A stretch of 42,245 nucleotides of DNA from Perkinsus olseni (Eukaryota > Perkinsozoa > Perkinsida > Perkinsidae), in assembly GCA_013115135.1 (NCBI GenBank), contig JABANP010000461.1:1-42245 (forward strand), written 5' to 3'. The position numbers and the translations under genes are program-made. Each line of letters starts with the position of its first letter. Positions within the stretch are counted from its first letter, which is position 1. Below, piece by piece: positions 9,296 to 18,883 of this stretch. The notes under the pieces were generated by a model. That model did no database searches. It was not told the origin of the DNA and was given only the letters and a program-made list of their open reading frames with translations.

Positions 9296-9740
9296 GTGTC
9301 AAAGCCATGCTCGAATAGTGTGGACAATGCTCTCCGAAAGCTCGGTTTATGCGTGGTGGGTGAGGTGGGCTCGCGAAACCGATCGGTTAGTCGGCGCGAT
9401 CCATGCGTCACCGCAGGGAAGCAGCACGAGACCAAAATGCCGACTGACGGCTCAACACCATAACATGTGGAAACTCTAGTCTACCTTACGTTCGTCACTG
9501 GCTATTTGAGGCACTCTGTCCCTATCTCGTCGGGCGGGAGCCGTATTTGTGAGAAAGACGTCCCCTCATAGAAGGCTCTCAACGGCAACAAAGGCAAACC
9601 TTTATCTTAGCAGTAAACTTTACACTACTCTACTCCACAGTATACTGTGTGTGCCAGTTTGATATGCAAATGACATTTATGCTTATATATAACTCGTTCT
9701 ATGGAATCTCGGGAAGAATCATACTTCAAATGGAAGGCAA

Positions 9741-10290
9741 TCACCAGAGCCCTGGTACTTGCCGAGTTGGGCCTCGGAGTTGGCTTTGGCACGAACGAGG
9801 AAAGATTCCTGGGCGGCCTTGGTGTTCTCCTCCTTGCCTGACCAGGTCTTGATGGCACTGGCTTGCAACGCACGACCATAAGAGAAGGTAAGAGCCCATG
9901 GGCGACGCTCCTTGGGGAGCTGGTTCATAGCCGACAGATTGACGGAGGCATCCTCCTCACTCTGACCGCCGGAAAGGAAGGTGACACCAACGAGAGCCGG
10001 AGGCAGGGTACGGGCGAGAGTTCGAACGGTCAACTCAGCGATCTTCTGAGCAGTGGGGCGCTCGGGACAGTCCACACCAGCGGTGACCATGTTGGGCTTG
10101 ACCAAGTAGCCCTCAAGAAGGACATGCTGATCATTCAAGGCCTTGAACACAGCGGACAAAACCCTCTCGGTGACGTAGGCAGAGGTCTCGAATCGAGACT
10201 CTCGATAGTATGAGTACCATCGGTCAAGATCTCGGGCTCAACGATGGGGACAAGACCGTTGGCCTGGCAGATGGTGGCATAACGATGCGT
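9741..10290 (-). pseudogene. Aldolase class I 3'-half fragment (copy 1)
   Basis: Reads on the minus strand as the C-terminal half of class I fructose-bisphosphate aldolase, including KPNMV around the Schiff-base lysine and [15 protein letters not shown]. It lacks the last codons (homology starts at about 9741) and everything upstream of the RYATICQ region, where it is joined to oligoribonuclease sequence. It is further broken by the 14-nt footprint at 10185-10206, absent from the other four aldolase copies in this window. Non-functional fragment left by segmental duplication. Confidence 0.92.
10185..10206. repeat. 14-nt palindromic insertion footprint (exact, proved by paralogues)
   Basis: GTCTCGA, ATCGAGAC, TCTCGAT, so O = GTCTCGAT. 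The corresponding sites near 17812, 23102, 25149 and 27059 have a single uninterrupted GTCTCGAT (GTCTCGAT then GG in the last), so 14 nt were added here. Confidence 0.97.
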
Positions 10291-10372
10291 TCAGGGAGAT
10301 CAAGCTCATCGACTGTGAAAAGAAAAAACGTCGAACAGTCTAACAGTCTGTGAATAGCTGAGTTCAGGGGGC

Positions 10373-10812
10373 CGAGGTCAGTTCAGTGACAGTAGTCTTC
10401 CGAAGTGAACCAATTGTTATCAGGTCGCGGCAAAATTTGTTAGTGAAGGCCAAGGGCTCCCCGCAGGCAGCACTGTGCATGTTGACAAGAGGTTCCTGGA
10501 GAAGTACATGCCGAAGTTCAGCGATAAGATACAGAAAGTCATCGACGTATTCTTTCCTGCCCGAGACAGGCTGCCTCGACAACTGGCCCATGACCGGACT
10601 CCAGGTGCATGTCATTCCCTCGTCGTCTCAGGCTAACTTCGTTATCGCGTACACGATGTGATCACGTTGAAGGAGCTTGCCAAGAGATGGGACCCCAAGG
10701 CTCTGGAGGCCTCCACTGGGAAAAGGGCAACGCATCGAGCATTGGAGGACGTCCAGGATAGTACCAACGAGCTGAAACACTACCGAGATTGCGGCTTCGT
10801 CAATTTGCAAGG
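10373..10812 (+). pseudogene. Oligoribonuclease 3' fragment (copy 1)
   Basis: Homologous to the intron and exons 3-4 of the oligoribonuclease at 12244-13030. The C-terminal signature is clear ([10 protein letters not shown] and HRALEDVQDS). It lacks the first two exons, which are replaced by the aldolase fragment. The start of exon 4 has TAA where the full copy has TAC, and the exon 3 donor GGTAAG is changed to CGATAAG, so it cannot encode the protein. Confidence 0.85.
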
Positions 10813-10958
10813 CCTCACATTAATAACTATTGTTTCTGAGGCTGACTCGGGCATGCCCGTGGGCGTTGCGTTTGGAAAGTGGAGACTACAGTACTGGTAA
10901 CACTGACAAGGATTTCTAGTTCTTTTTTTTCCTCTGGTGGTTCTCTTCGAACTAACTA

Positions 10959-11638
10959 ATGATTCCTCCTCGCCCCGCTAAGGACGGGCCTTCGCATCTG
11001 GACGACGTCGCAGACGAAGACGCCTGGCTGAGATCAGTCTTCCGGGAAGAGGAGCTGGAAGCCCCTGGGCAACAGCGAGGCCCATCGTCGGAGCAGTCCG
11101 ATGCAGCTCAAGATGTCGACATGGACCCTCAGCAGCGAACAACTGAAGACGCTCCCGACACTGTCATGGAGAATGTCCGTAGCAGTTGCCAGGGAGGTAA
11201 GGGGGCGGTAGAGCCGTCGGGCCAAACGGTATCTCTCTCAGATAACCCGTGTGAGGACGTGGATCTGATCCCTGCTCGTCGCACTGATTGGTATTCGATG
11301 TGGGATAAGGATGACCCCACCGAACTCGTTGACGCGGGGCTGGCTAAATTCAAGGGCTTACCTGCGAGTGCGTAAAACTCGTCTGACGTTTTGGATCTGT
11401 TAGCGGATGCGCTCGATCTACTACCGGATGAGCACCGTGCACGTGGGATTGCTGCGCTACAAGTGGTGACTCGTCACCACCCGTACTTGGTCGAGGCTCG
11501 GACTAAAGCTAAATCCGTTAGCCCTTCTGCTGGTGCCAGAGTTGGACCCGCCCATGAGGCGCCATCCTCTGTTCTGGCCCCTCCCTGCCCCACGGCTAGT
11601 GCAGCTGCTAGCGCTGCCAACGAGGCGCCATCCTCTGT
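10959..11638 (+). pseudogene. Second LINE ORF1 fragment, 3'-truncated
   Basis: Starts MIPPRPAKDGPSH, closely matching the ORF1 at 2740, and continues through LLADALDLLPDEHRARGI. It has about 80 residues that the first copy lacks (between the start region and GLAKFKG). A TAA at 11373-11375 replaces the Tyr codon of the first copy. Homology ends abruptly at about 11638, where it runs in frame into a GT61-like sequence. LINE copies are usually 5'-truncated, so a fragment retaining only the ORF1 start is unusual and points to recombination rather than simple retroposition. Confidence 0.85.
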
Positions 11639-11990
11639 TGAGGATGCTGAGGATCCTCGTACACTCTGGAGGAGAGAGCAGCTGGTCAAGTTCGGCAAGA
11701 TGAAGCTGCAGCAACAGTTGGAGGTGGCGGCCAACACCGACGTTCTTGTGGGAGTGCACGGCGCTGCCCTGTGGTGGCTGGTGCTTCTGGCGGACTGCGG
11801 ACGTGTGCTTGAGCTGGGCACGGGAGCTGATGGACACTATCGAAATCTAGCCACCTTCCGGGGCATCAGTCACACCTTTATTGACCAGAGAGTCGGCCAT
11901 ACGGCCAGGGAATTTGAGTGGGATCTCAAACGGCTCGATGCGTCTGTCACTGAGGCCTTGTCGAAATGGCATGAGTGCGTGCGCTCATGA
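11639..11990 (+). pseudogene. GT61-family glycosyltransferase C-terminal fragment, fused in frame to LINE ORF1
   Basis: The frame continues open from the LINE ORF1 fragment into about 116 residues ending at the stop at 11988-11990. The segment around TDVLVGVHGAALWW, then LELG and HYRNLA, is the conserved C-terminal block of GT61 (DUF563, EOGT/plant xylosyltransferase-like) enzymes, where the HGA motif is part of the catalytic region. The N-terminal two-thirds of a GT61 enzyme is missing. The junction GCCATCCTCTGTT/GAGGATGCT contains a small inverted repeat (ATCCTC/GAGGAT). I call it a chimeric remnant; whether the 11391-11990 frame is expressed is unknown. Confidence 0.7.
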
Positions 11991-12243
11991 AGGGCAATGA
12001 ATACTTGTAAATCCCCGAGTTTTGTGTTCGTGGTCGGGCCCTTTTCGTGGTTTTCCTTCTGGCCATCCGTTCAGTTGTTGTCCTTGGTCGTTTTGTGGCG
12101 TTTCTTTCGAAAGTGGACCACGGAGTTGTTCCCAAGCATGGCACCGAGAACTAAGACCAATAATGTGAGCTGGGCTGTCGTCTGCTCGTGCCATCCGCTA
12201 TCCGCTCTGAGTTCAGGGAGTCCTTCTGTGGGTTGATTGTGAG

Positions 12244-13030
12244 ATGACGAACCTTGGAGATGCTTATGGAGTCCTTGGCGAGACTGATCGTCTACTTGAA
12301 GTGGCGCTTATTGTTACTGATAAAGATCTCAACGTTCTACACGAGGTAGGCGGTTCCTCTCCTTGGCTCGGTCGTCTCGTTCACGAGTCTAACCGAGCGT
12401 CATGCTTGTGCTACTACTAGTGTCGCTCCTAGGGTCCGGATCTGGTGATCCATCAACCAAATGAGGTGTTGAACGGTATGAACAACTGGTGCCGGAAGCA
12501 GTTCGGTTGGGAGAACGGACAGCCCGTGCCCGGTCTGCTGGCTGATGAAGTGGTGAAATCGACAATCAGCGAGGGAGAGGCTGATCGCCAGCTGGCCGAG
12601 GTGAGTTCATTGGCGATAGCCTCCCGAAGTGAATTAATTGTTATCAGGTCGCTGCAAAATTTGTTAGTGAAGGCCAAGGGCTCCTCGCAGGCAACACTGT
12701 GCATGTCGACAAGAGATTTCTCGAGAAGTACATGCCAAGGTTCAGTGGTAAGAGCGAGAAAGTCATCGATGCATTTTACTGCCTGAGAAGGGCTGCCTCG
12801 GCCGGGTTCAAGCTGGGTGCCGTTCACTCATTTTCTCAGGCTACCTTCACTATCGCGTACTCGATGTGAGTACACTGAAAGAGCTTGCCAAGAGATGGGA
12901 CCCGAAGGCTCTGGAGGCATTCACGGGGAAGCGAGCGACGCATCGAGCACTGGAGGACATCCAGGATAGTATCAACGAGCTGAAACACTACCGAGATTGC
13001 GGCTTCATCAATTGCAAGGCCTCACATTAA
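12244..13030 (+). CDS. Oligoribonuclease (REXO2/Orn-like), first catalytic motif degraded
   Basis: Four exons with GT-AG borders and consistent phases: 12244-12345, 12433-12600, 12648-12747, 12840-13030 (186 aa; family about 180-200). The family removes short 2-5 nt RNA oligomers with a DEDDh active site. Visible: [38 protein letters not shown] (second motif Asp), [15 protein letters not shown] and HRALEDI (His and last Asp). The first motif, normally DLEMTG, reads NLGDAY: the Asp and Glu are lost through what look like compensating small indels. So the frame is open but the enzyme is probably inactive, unless another upstream exon supplies the motif. The source copy for the fragments at 10373 and 17995. 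Confidence 0.8.
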
Positions 13031-13391
13031 TAACTATTGTTTCTGAGGCTGACTCGGGCATGCCCGTGGACGTTGCGTTTAGAAAGTGGAAACTACAGTA
13101 CTGGTAACACTGACAAGGATTTCTCCTCGAGCGTGCAGGGACACGATTTCACCGATTTACGTCACCGAGTGACGGTTCTCCGGGAAAGCAGTTCGGATCA
13201 GAGGAAGAAGACCAGTTCGGACGTTGAACCGACTCGAAGTGGGTGGTGTAAGAGATAGATCGCTGTACCCGGACGATGTCACTGTCACAGCCCAGTCACT
13301 GACACGCCACGTCCGATCCGAGAACCCAGTGCATCAGTGCTCCGGAGTTTCCTATCAGAAGAAAGCACGGGAAGTTCTCAGCGGCAGGACG

Positions 13392-13422
13392 AGAAATCAA
13401 GACTAGGCTAGTCTTGATTTCT
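13392..13422. repeat. Odd-centred palindrome 15-1-15
   Basis: AGAAATCAAGACTAG, a single G, CTAGTCTTGATTTCT. Present unchanged in unit B at 18794-18824, so it predates the duplication and is not a sequencing artefact. Confidence 0.95.
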
Positions 13423-13424
13423 AG

Positions 13425-13481
13425 AGTTCACAAGCGTATCTTCCCGCTAGTCTGACTAGCGGGAAGACACGTTTGTGAACT
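13425..13481. repeat. Odd-centred palindrome 28-1-28 with two mismatches
   Basis: Left arm 13425-13452 and right arm 13454-13481 around a single T. In unit B (18827-18883) the centre is A. Two arm mismatches indicate age. Confidence 0.93.
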
Positions 13482-14437
13482 GTACTCACTTGTTCCCATA
13501 AGAAAGAAGTGCGATAAGAACGCGTCCGCGTGTCACGCACCGTGGTAAAGAACATGCGCCACGACGGCGCGGCATGTCCCACTGGCCCGGCCGTGACATT
13601 TCGCAAGGAGTAACCTCGTCCTTGAGCAAGCTGGACTCTAGCTACCAGGCAGTTGTTCCCAAGTTATAATACCACAGCGGAGGGATACGTTGCGACCCTT
13701 GATCGAGAAAATTACCAACGCTGGTTCATAGTCCTCCACGACAGCATCTTCTGCAAATCAGAGACACGGTGCGCTCCAAGTAGATCACGATACTTCGTCC
13801 ATTCGCCTACGCTATCAAGTCATACTTCTAGTCTTTTATTGACCACAGATGGCCGAGTGCTGCTTATCATATTTTATTCATGAACCATTTTTGTCGTAGT
13901 TAATGTAGGGAAATCCGGGATAATCGAGAGACGCTGCCTATTAGACATCTGGCTGTCGCCAGTCTGCCGGGTAGATACTGGAGGAGGAACGACGGCCATG
14001 TCCCAATGGCCCGGCAGCGACACTTCGCGAGGAATGAGTTCGTCCATGAGCAAACTGGACTGTGGTTGCTGGAGCGGATGTTCCCAAGTTATGATACCGC
14101 AGCTAAGAGACATCTTTCAACTCTTGGTCGAGCAAATTACCAATCATTTTTTCGTAATCAATGTAGGGATGTCCGAGACAATCGGTAGACACTCAGATAA
14201 TCTGGATCAGATTATACGCGTGAGAGGACCGTCACGCGTGCGACTCCGCCGGGAGATCTTGAACTTGTTGAATTCTGAGCCCTCGGAAGGCGATATTTCG
14301 ATCTCAAACCTACGTGTGGATCCACTTTGGCCCACACATGGAGTTCTCTCCTAGTCGTTAGCCAGCCGTGTTGATTCTATCTGATCACTCGTGTGGTACA
14401 AACCATAGCATAGTTACTTTTCATCGACTCCCCCCAT

Positions 14438-16115
14438 ATGCCTAGAGCTCTCGTTGGTATCATTCTACCCCTCTGTCTCGGTGTAGCAGTCGTTGGGATG
14501 GTCGTCGATGACGTGCCAGGAGCCCCTGGAGGATTTGATAGCGACAAGCTGAAGCCCATTCCCAGCACGTGTCTCGACAGATTTCTATCCCCTGCGTTCG
14601 ATGTGTGAGTTCAACGTCTGCGGTGCCCCCCAGTCACTCCAGTAGTGACTTGCGGAGCTCAAGTGATACGCTGCAATGGAAATTCATCCTCAGGAACGAA
14701 TGCCTCCCAGTATTATGGAACCAAATGGTGGTGAGTGCAGCCACCTCGAAGCTAAATGAGGAGCTCAAGCGACTGAAGTAAGAAGAAGTTCGATGCCGTT
14801 GTGAGCTGCATCCGTGCAGAAAGCAATACTGTCTTCTCAGACGAGACGTCAGCGACGAGACCTACTACACAGTCGAGCTCTACAATGTCGTTGTGAGAGA
14901 CAAAAGTGATTCTGCTTCAAGTGGACTCCATTTAGTGGGGTTAGCTCTCCTTTCCTGCGGCCTAACGACCGCCTTTAGTCCTGAGGACTAAAGCTTAGCC
15001 CTAAGGCCTATGACCGTCTACTTATGTCTCCCGTGTCAGGTGCAACTCACGTGAGTCAGCTCCGTGTACTCCCTCAAGACTACAAAATCTACACCGTTAT
15101 AACTGAGCCTCAGCAAGACCAGTCAGCCGACGCTCCCGAGTTCAGTGTCCGAGTTGTCGGCGACGTTTTGGTGGCCGATAGAAGACGCGCTGCGACTAAC
15201 ACGTCGTCAGTTCCTAGGAGGATGCAGACTAATGACATCCCAGAAAGTCAGAAGTTCAGCTTCGACATGAAGGTCTCTGAGAAACTCACTCTAACACGCT
15301 CTTATTATCGCCACCTGCCCCCCCCAAGTGTCGGGGTTAAGGGTATACTCATACAGTATCATGGTTGGGATGACACATGTGAGGAATGGGAGGCGTACTC
15401 CAAGACTACTGCCATCGCTGATAAGTATGGCCTGATACTGATCACTGCCTGTGGTAGTAACTATGGATGGTTCTCATCCCGGTTCAATAACAAGCACGGA
15501 TGGAATGCCGGTACATGCTGCATTCAGAGAAAAGACATCGACGATGTGGAGTACACGAAGACTATCATCAAGAGGGAGAATAAGAACAATTTGCCCGTCT
15601 ATGGTTATGGCTACAGTAATGGTGGTATGATGGTGGAAGCACTACTGTGTCATAAGGTCATCCAGAGCGCGGTGTCAGTAAACGGTGTATTGGCCCTGCC
15701 TCCTGGTCTGCAAGGATCTTTCAGGACTTGCTCGAAGTTGTACAAGGATGGTTCCCTGGGCCCGAAGCCTCTGGCGCCGAGAGTGGCGAGCGTGCACTGT
15801 CTTGATGATGAATATGTTCCCTACAAAGGTTCTTCTTGGTATGAAGGGTGGTTGTACGGGACATATTTCCCGAGGACTAACAGAGACCTCAGACATTGGG
15901 CTAGTAGGATCGGGTGCAAAGACGACGACACTACCAAGACGAAGATCAACGACTGGATAACACTGAAAGAGTGGAAGTGCCCGGCAGAGGAAAGGGTCGC
16001 CTTAGTCAAGAGGTTTGAGTGTAAAAGGTATGATAGCTCACCTCATAAAGTCGTTAGAACCTCTGACTTCAACCCCGCCGAGTGGGCGGCGAGATTCTTC
16101 CTTAGCGGAGGGTAA
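14438..16115 (+). CDS. Secreted esterase, PHB-depolymerase/feruloyl-esterase-like alpha/beta hydrolase (copy A)
   Basis: The main exon (about 15053-16115) encodes an alpha/beta hydrolase of the Esterase_phd type: GILIQYHGW (oxyanion region), GLILITACGSNYG, the nucleophile elbow GYGYSNGGMM, and HCLDDEYVPY, where the acid residue is expected. A catalytic His is not certain. These enzymes cleave ester bonds in extracellular polymers. An upstream exon, 14438-14604, encodes a signal peptide (MPRALVGIILPLCLGVAVVG), followed by short exons, roughly 14634-14779 and 14847-14912, with GT-AG phases that keep one frame. The first intron would be only 29-38 nt with two alternative acceptors. The join into the main exon is provisional. 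It lacks the 1-nt insertion that breaks copy B. Confidence 0.75.
14973..14993. repeat. Odd-centred palindrome 10-1-10 in an esterase intron
   Basis: CTTTAGTCCT, a single G, AGGACTAAAG, followed by a degenerate re-entry TTAGCCCTAAGG. Copy B (20355-20375) has one arm substitution. Confidence 0.8.
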
Positions 16116-16959
16116 GTATTTTATTGCTGTATTGAGGATTGATGCGCACTGACTGCCAAGTTCCACGCTGTTAATACTGGTATGAGGTGTCGCCTTGGTT
16201 CTACTGGCTACTAAGTCCAACTTTTCCCCCAAGGTGACAAAATCCTATACTATGCTCATCAACTTTTTAGTGTGTCCATCAAAGTGAATAATTGTCTGTT
16301 GCCACTATGTGTCAAATATGACTCGCACCTTGACTTAGCCGATGCTTAATAGCATCAGCATCTTTTTCGATGGACGGATTAGCTCCAAGAGAGGCTCTCT
16401 CAAAGAGCGTCGAACTCTGCGTCAACAGTTTCATGGGTATCATACTCTTTTTTTTATCTTTCCATTATCGCCACTGCAGTAGGGTGGATGGCAGGTTGTA
16501 GGTTCTATTAAGAGTCTACGATGATTTATTACGCCCATTTCTTCTGGCTGCTTTGTTAGGCCGAGTCATGGCCATTTTCCTATTTTGCGTGAAGTCCGAG
16601 TCGTAGAAGACCCATTCTCAGGCCCAAGCCCTAATAGTTAGCTGACTTTTTAACATGATGAAATGCCATGTGAGTCCCGTCGAAGCGGCGAGCCCAGTCG
16701 TAGTCTCACAGCTCATTTTCGCTTATCCTATGTCGCTTCACTAAGAAGCGAAGCTAAGTGGCGGACTATAAGAAGACAGCGGATTAAATATGGATTCCAG
16801 ATGGCAAACCCCCGGGTGTTGTGTTCTCAGTCAGCCAGTCTCGCCACACGGTCTTCTCATCTCTCAAACAACCTCTGATCTCCTCGGCCTCCATTCGGCT
16901 TTGTGTGATGCAGCCCGCCTGACTTTGGAGGATAGACGAATAGTAAGAAAGACTTTCGT
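16116..16959. other. Intergenic, no gene recognised
   Basis: Follows the esterase stop and is shared with unit B at 21502-22242, with indels. A hairpin GATGCT-TAAT-AGCATC near 16341-16356 is conserved in both units and could be a 3' UTR element. A degenerate footprint-like palindrome AGAGAG-G-CTCTCT lies near 16390, in sequence absent from unit B. Confidence 0.5.
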
Positions 16960-17100
16960 GTCACACAGTGTCACCACCCTATGTTGTGGTGACACGTCCG
17001 CCTCATATACACACACAGTGTTACCACCCTATGATGTGGTGACTCGTCCAGCTTATACACATGCAGTGTCACCACCCAATGATGTGGTGACACCTCCAGC
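16960..17100. repeat. Three-unit copy of the 46-50 bp hairpin array
   Basis: Units begin at 16968, 17018 and 17066 with the same GTGTCACCAC...GTGGTGACAC design as the array at 225-728. It lies just downstream (on the minus strand) of an aldolase 3' end. Confidence 0.93.
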
Positions 17101-17319
17101 GTCACCGCACTACGGTGTGCTCGCAGGTTGTATGACAATTTGCAACTATGAATTCCATCATTCTACGTGGAGGTCTCAGTACAAATCATTTAGCTTGCCT
17201 GCAGACCGCGAAACACAACAACAACGAAGGTATCAGCGCATCACGCGTACACTAGTAACTTACTAGAGTTACAGTCGTATATCACTGTTCGAGAAAAATT
17301 ATCGTCATCAAGTAGCAGT

Positions 17320-17934
17320 TTAGTAAACATAGTTCTTGACGTACAAGGACTTCTTAGCCGACTCATCACCAGAGCCCTGGTACTTGCCGAGTTGGGCCTC
17401 GGAGTTGGCCTTGGCACGGACGAGGAAAGCTTCCTGGGCGGCCTTGGTGTTCTCCTCCTTGCCTGACCAGGTCTTGATGGCACTGGCCTGCAAAGCACGA
17501 CCATAAGAGAAGGTAAGAGCCCATGGGCGACGCTCCTTGGGAAGCTGGTTCATAGCCGACAGATTGACGGAAGCATCCTCCTCACTCTGACCGCCGGAAA
17601 GGAAGGTGACACCAACGAGAGCCGGAGGCACGGTACGGGCGAGAGTGCGAACGGTCAACTCAGCGATCTTCTGAGCAGTGGGGCGCTCAGGGCAGTCCAC
17701 ACCAGCGGTGACCATGTTGGGCTTGACCAAGTAGCCCTCAAGAAGGACATGCTGATCATTCAAGGCCTTGAACACAGCGGACAAAACACTCTCGGTGACG
17801 TAGGCAGAGGTCTCGATAGTATGAGTACCATCGGTCAAGATCTCGGGCTCAACGATGGGGACAAGACCGCTGGCCTGGCAGATGGTGGCATAACGATCAT
17901 CGTTAAACGATGCGTTCAGGGAGATCAAGCTCAT
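17320..17934 (-). pseudogene. Aldolase class I 3'-half fragment (copy 2)
   Basis: The C-terminal half of class I aldolase on the minus strand, intact to the terminal YVKNYVY, with KPNMV and FLSGGQ. Upstream of RYATICQ the aldolase sequence stops and is replaced by the same junction sequence as in copy 1 (the segment 17912-18028 matches 10283-10396). A 14-nt footprint at 17891-17912 sits right at the join. It marks the boundary between duplication units. Confidence 0.93.
17891..17912. repeat. 14-nt palindromic insertion footprint (exact, proved by paralogue)
   Basis: TAACGAT, CATCGTTA, AACGATG, so O = TAACGATG. The same junction in copy 1 (near 10278-10285) has a single uninterrupted TAACGATG followed by the same GCGTTCAGGG. 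Confidence 0.97.
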
Positions 17935-17994
17935 CGACTGTGAAAAGAAAAAACGTCGAACAGTCTAACAGTCTGTGAATAGCTGAGTTCAGGG

Positions 17995-18432
17995 GGCCGA
18001 GGTCAGTTCAGTGACAGTAGTCTTCCGAAGTGAATCAATTGTTATCAGGTCGCTGCAAAATTTGTTAGTGAAGGCCAAGGGCTCCTCGCAGGCAACACTA
18101 TGCATGTTGACAAGAGGTTCCTGGAGAAGTACATGCCGAGGTTCAGTGGTAAGAGCCAGAAAGTCATCGATGCATTTTACTGCCTGAGAAGGGCTGCCTC
18201 GGCCGGGCTCAAGCTGGGTGCCGTTCACTCATTTTCTCAGGCTACCTTCATTATCGCGTACTCGATGTGAGTACACTGAAAGAGCTTGCCAAGAGATGGG
18301 ACCCCGAAGGCTCTGGAGGCATTCACGGGGAAGCGAGCGACGCATCGAGCACTGGAGGACATCCAGGATAGTATCAACGAGCTGAAACACTACCGAGATT
18401 GCGGCTTCATCAATTGCAAGGCATCACATTAA
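17995..18432 (+). pseudogene. Oligoribonuclease 3' fragment (copy 2)
   Basis: Carries exons 3-4 of the oligoribonuclease ([11 protein letters not shown], then [10 protein letters not shown]). The first two exons are absent, replaced by aldolase sequence. An extra C in GGGACCCCGAAGG (near 18300) shifts the frame inside exon 4 relative to the full copy. Confidence 0.9.
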
Positions 18433-18793
18433 TAAATATTGTTTCTGGGACTGACTCAGGCATGCCCGTGGGCGTTGCGTTTAGAAAGTGGAAACTACAG
18501 TACTGGTAACACTGACAAGGATTTCTCCTCGAGCGTGCAGGGACACGATTTCACCGATTTACGTCACCGAGTGACGGTTCTCCGGGAAAGCAGTTCGGAT
18601 CAGAGGAAGAAGACCAGTTCGGACGTTGAACCGACTCGAAGTGGGTGGTGTAAGAGATAGATCGCTGTACCCGGACGATGTCACTGTCACAGCCCAGTCA
18701 CTGACACGCCACGTCCGATCCGAGAAGCCAGTGCATCAGTGCTCCGGAGTTTCCTATCAGCAGAAAGCACGGGAAGTTCTCAGCGGCAGGACG

Positions 18794-18824
18794 AGAAATC
18801 AAGACTAGGCTAGTCTTGATTTCT
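18794..18824. repeat. Odd-centred palindrome 15-1-15 (unit B)
   Basis: Identical to 13392-13422. Confidence 0.93.
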
Positions 18825-18826
18825 AG

Positions 18827-18883
18827 AGTTCACAAGCGTATCTTCCCGCTAGTCAGACTAGCGGGAAGACACGTTTGTGAACT
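18827..18883. repeat. Odd-centred palindrome 28-1-28 (unit B)
   Basis: Same as 13425-13481, but the central base is A instead of T. Confidence 0.9.

Larger units (their letters stand above)
8868..9740. other. No gene recognised; two palindromic footprints
   Basis: No frame here resembles a known protein. The stretch begins after the A-rich LINE tail and ends where homology to aldolase begins (about 9741). It contains the footprints at 9142-9163 and 9267-9295 and a perfect even palindrome AACCGATCGGTT near 9374-9385. Confidence 0.5.
13031..14437. other. Non-coding or decayed region with palindromes and an internal diverged duplication
   Basis: Two segments, about 13560-13735 and 13990-14160, are diverged tandem copies. 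Both read in one frame roughly as RHVP.AR..HFAR, then a block ending FPSYnTtAe or FPSYDTAAK and NYQ. The first has stops and the second has only short open frames. I do not recognise the family. It is probably a decayed gene with a repeated domain. Palindromes are at 13392-13422 and 13425-13481. The same arrangement recurs in unit B at 18433-19819. Confidence 0.55.
12594..17275. repeat. Segmental duplication unit A (about 4.7 kb)
   Basis: Runs from oligoribonuclease intron 2 through the esterase gene and the small 48-bp array to the aldolase 3' UTR. It is about 5.38-5.40 kb upstream of its near-identical partner, unit B. Differences are scattered substitutions plus small indels, for example about 50 nt near 16140 and a segment near 16365-16440 missing from B. 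Confidence 0.93.

Noticed and set aside
16790..17266. 158-residue open frame crossing the small hairpin array (and its partner at 22064-22552)
   Set aside because: It runs through the repeat units and into the aldolase 3' UTR on the opposite strand. The similarity between units is simply DNA identity.
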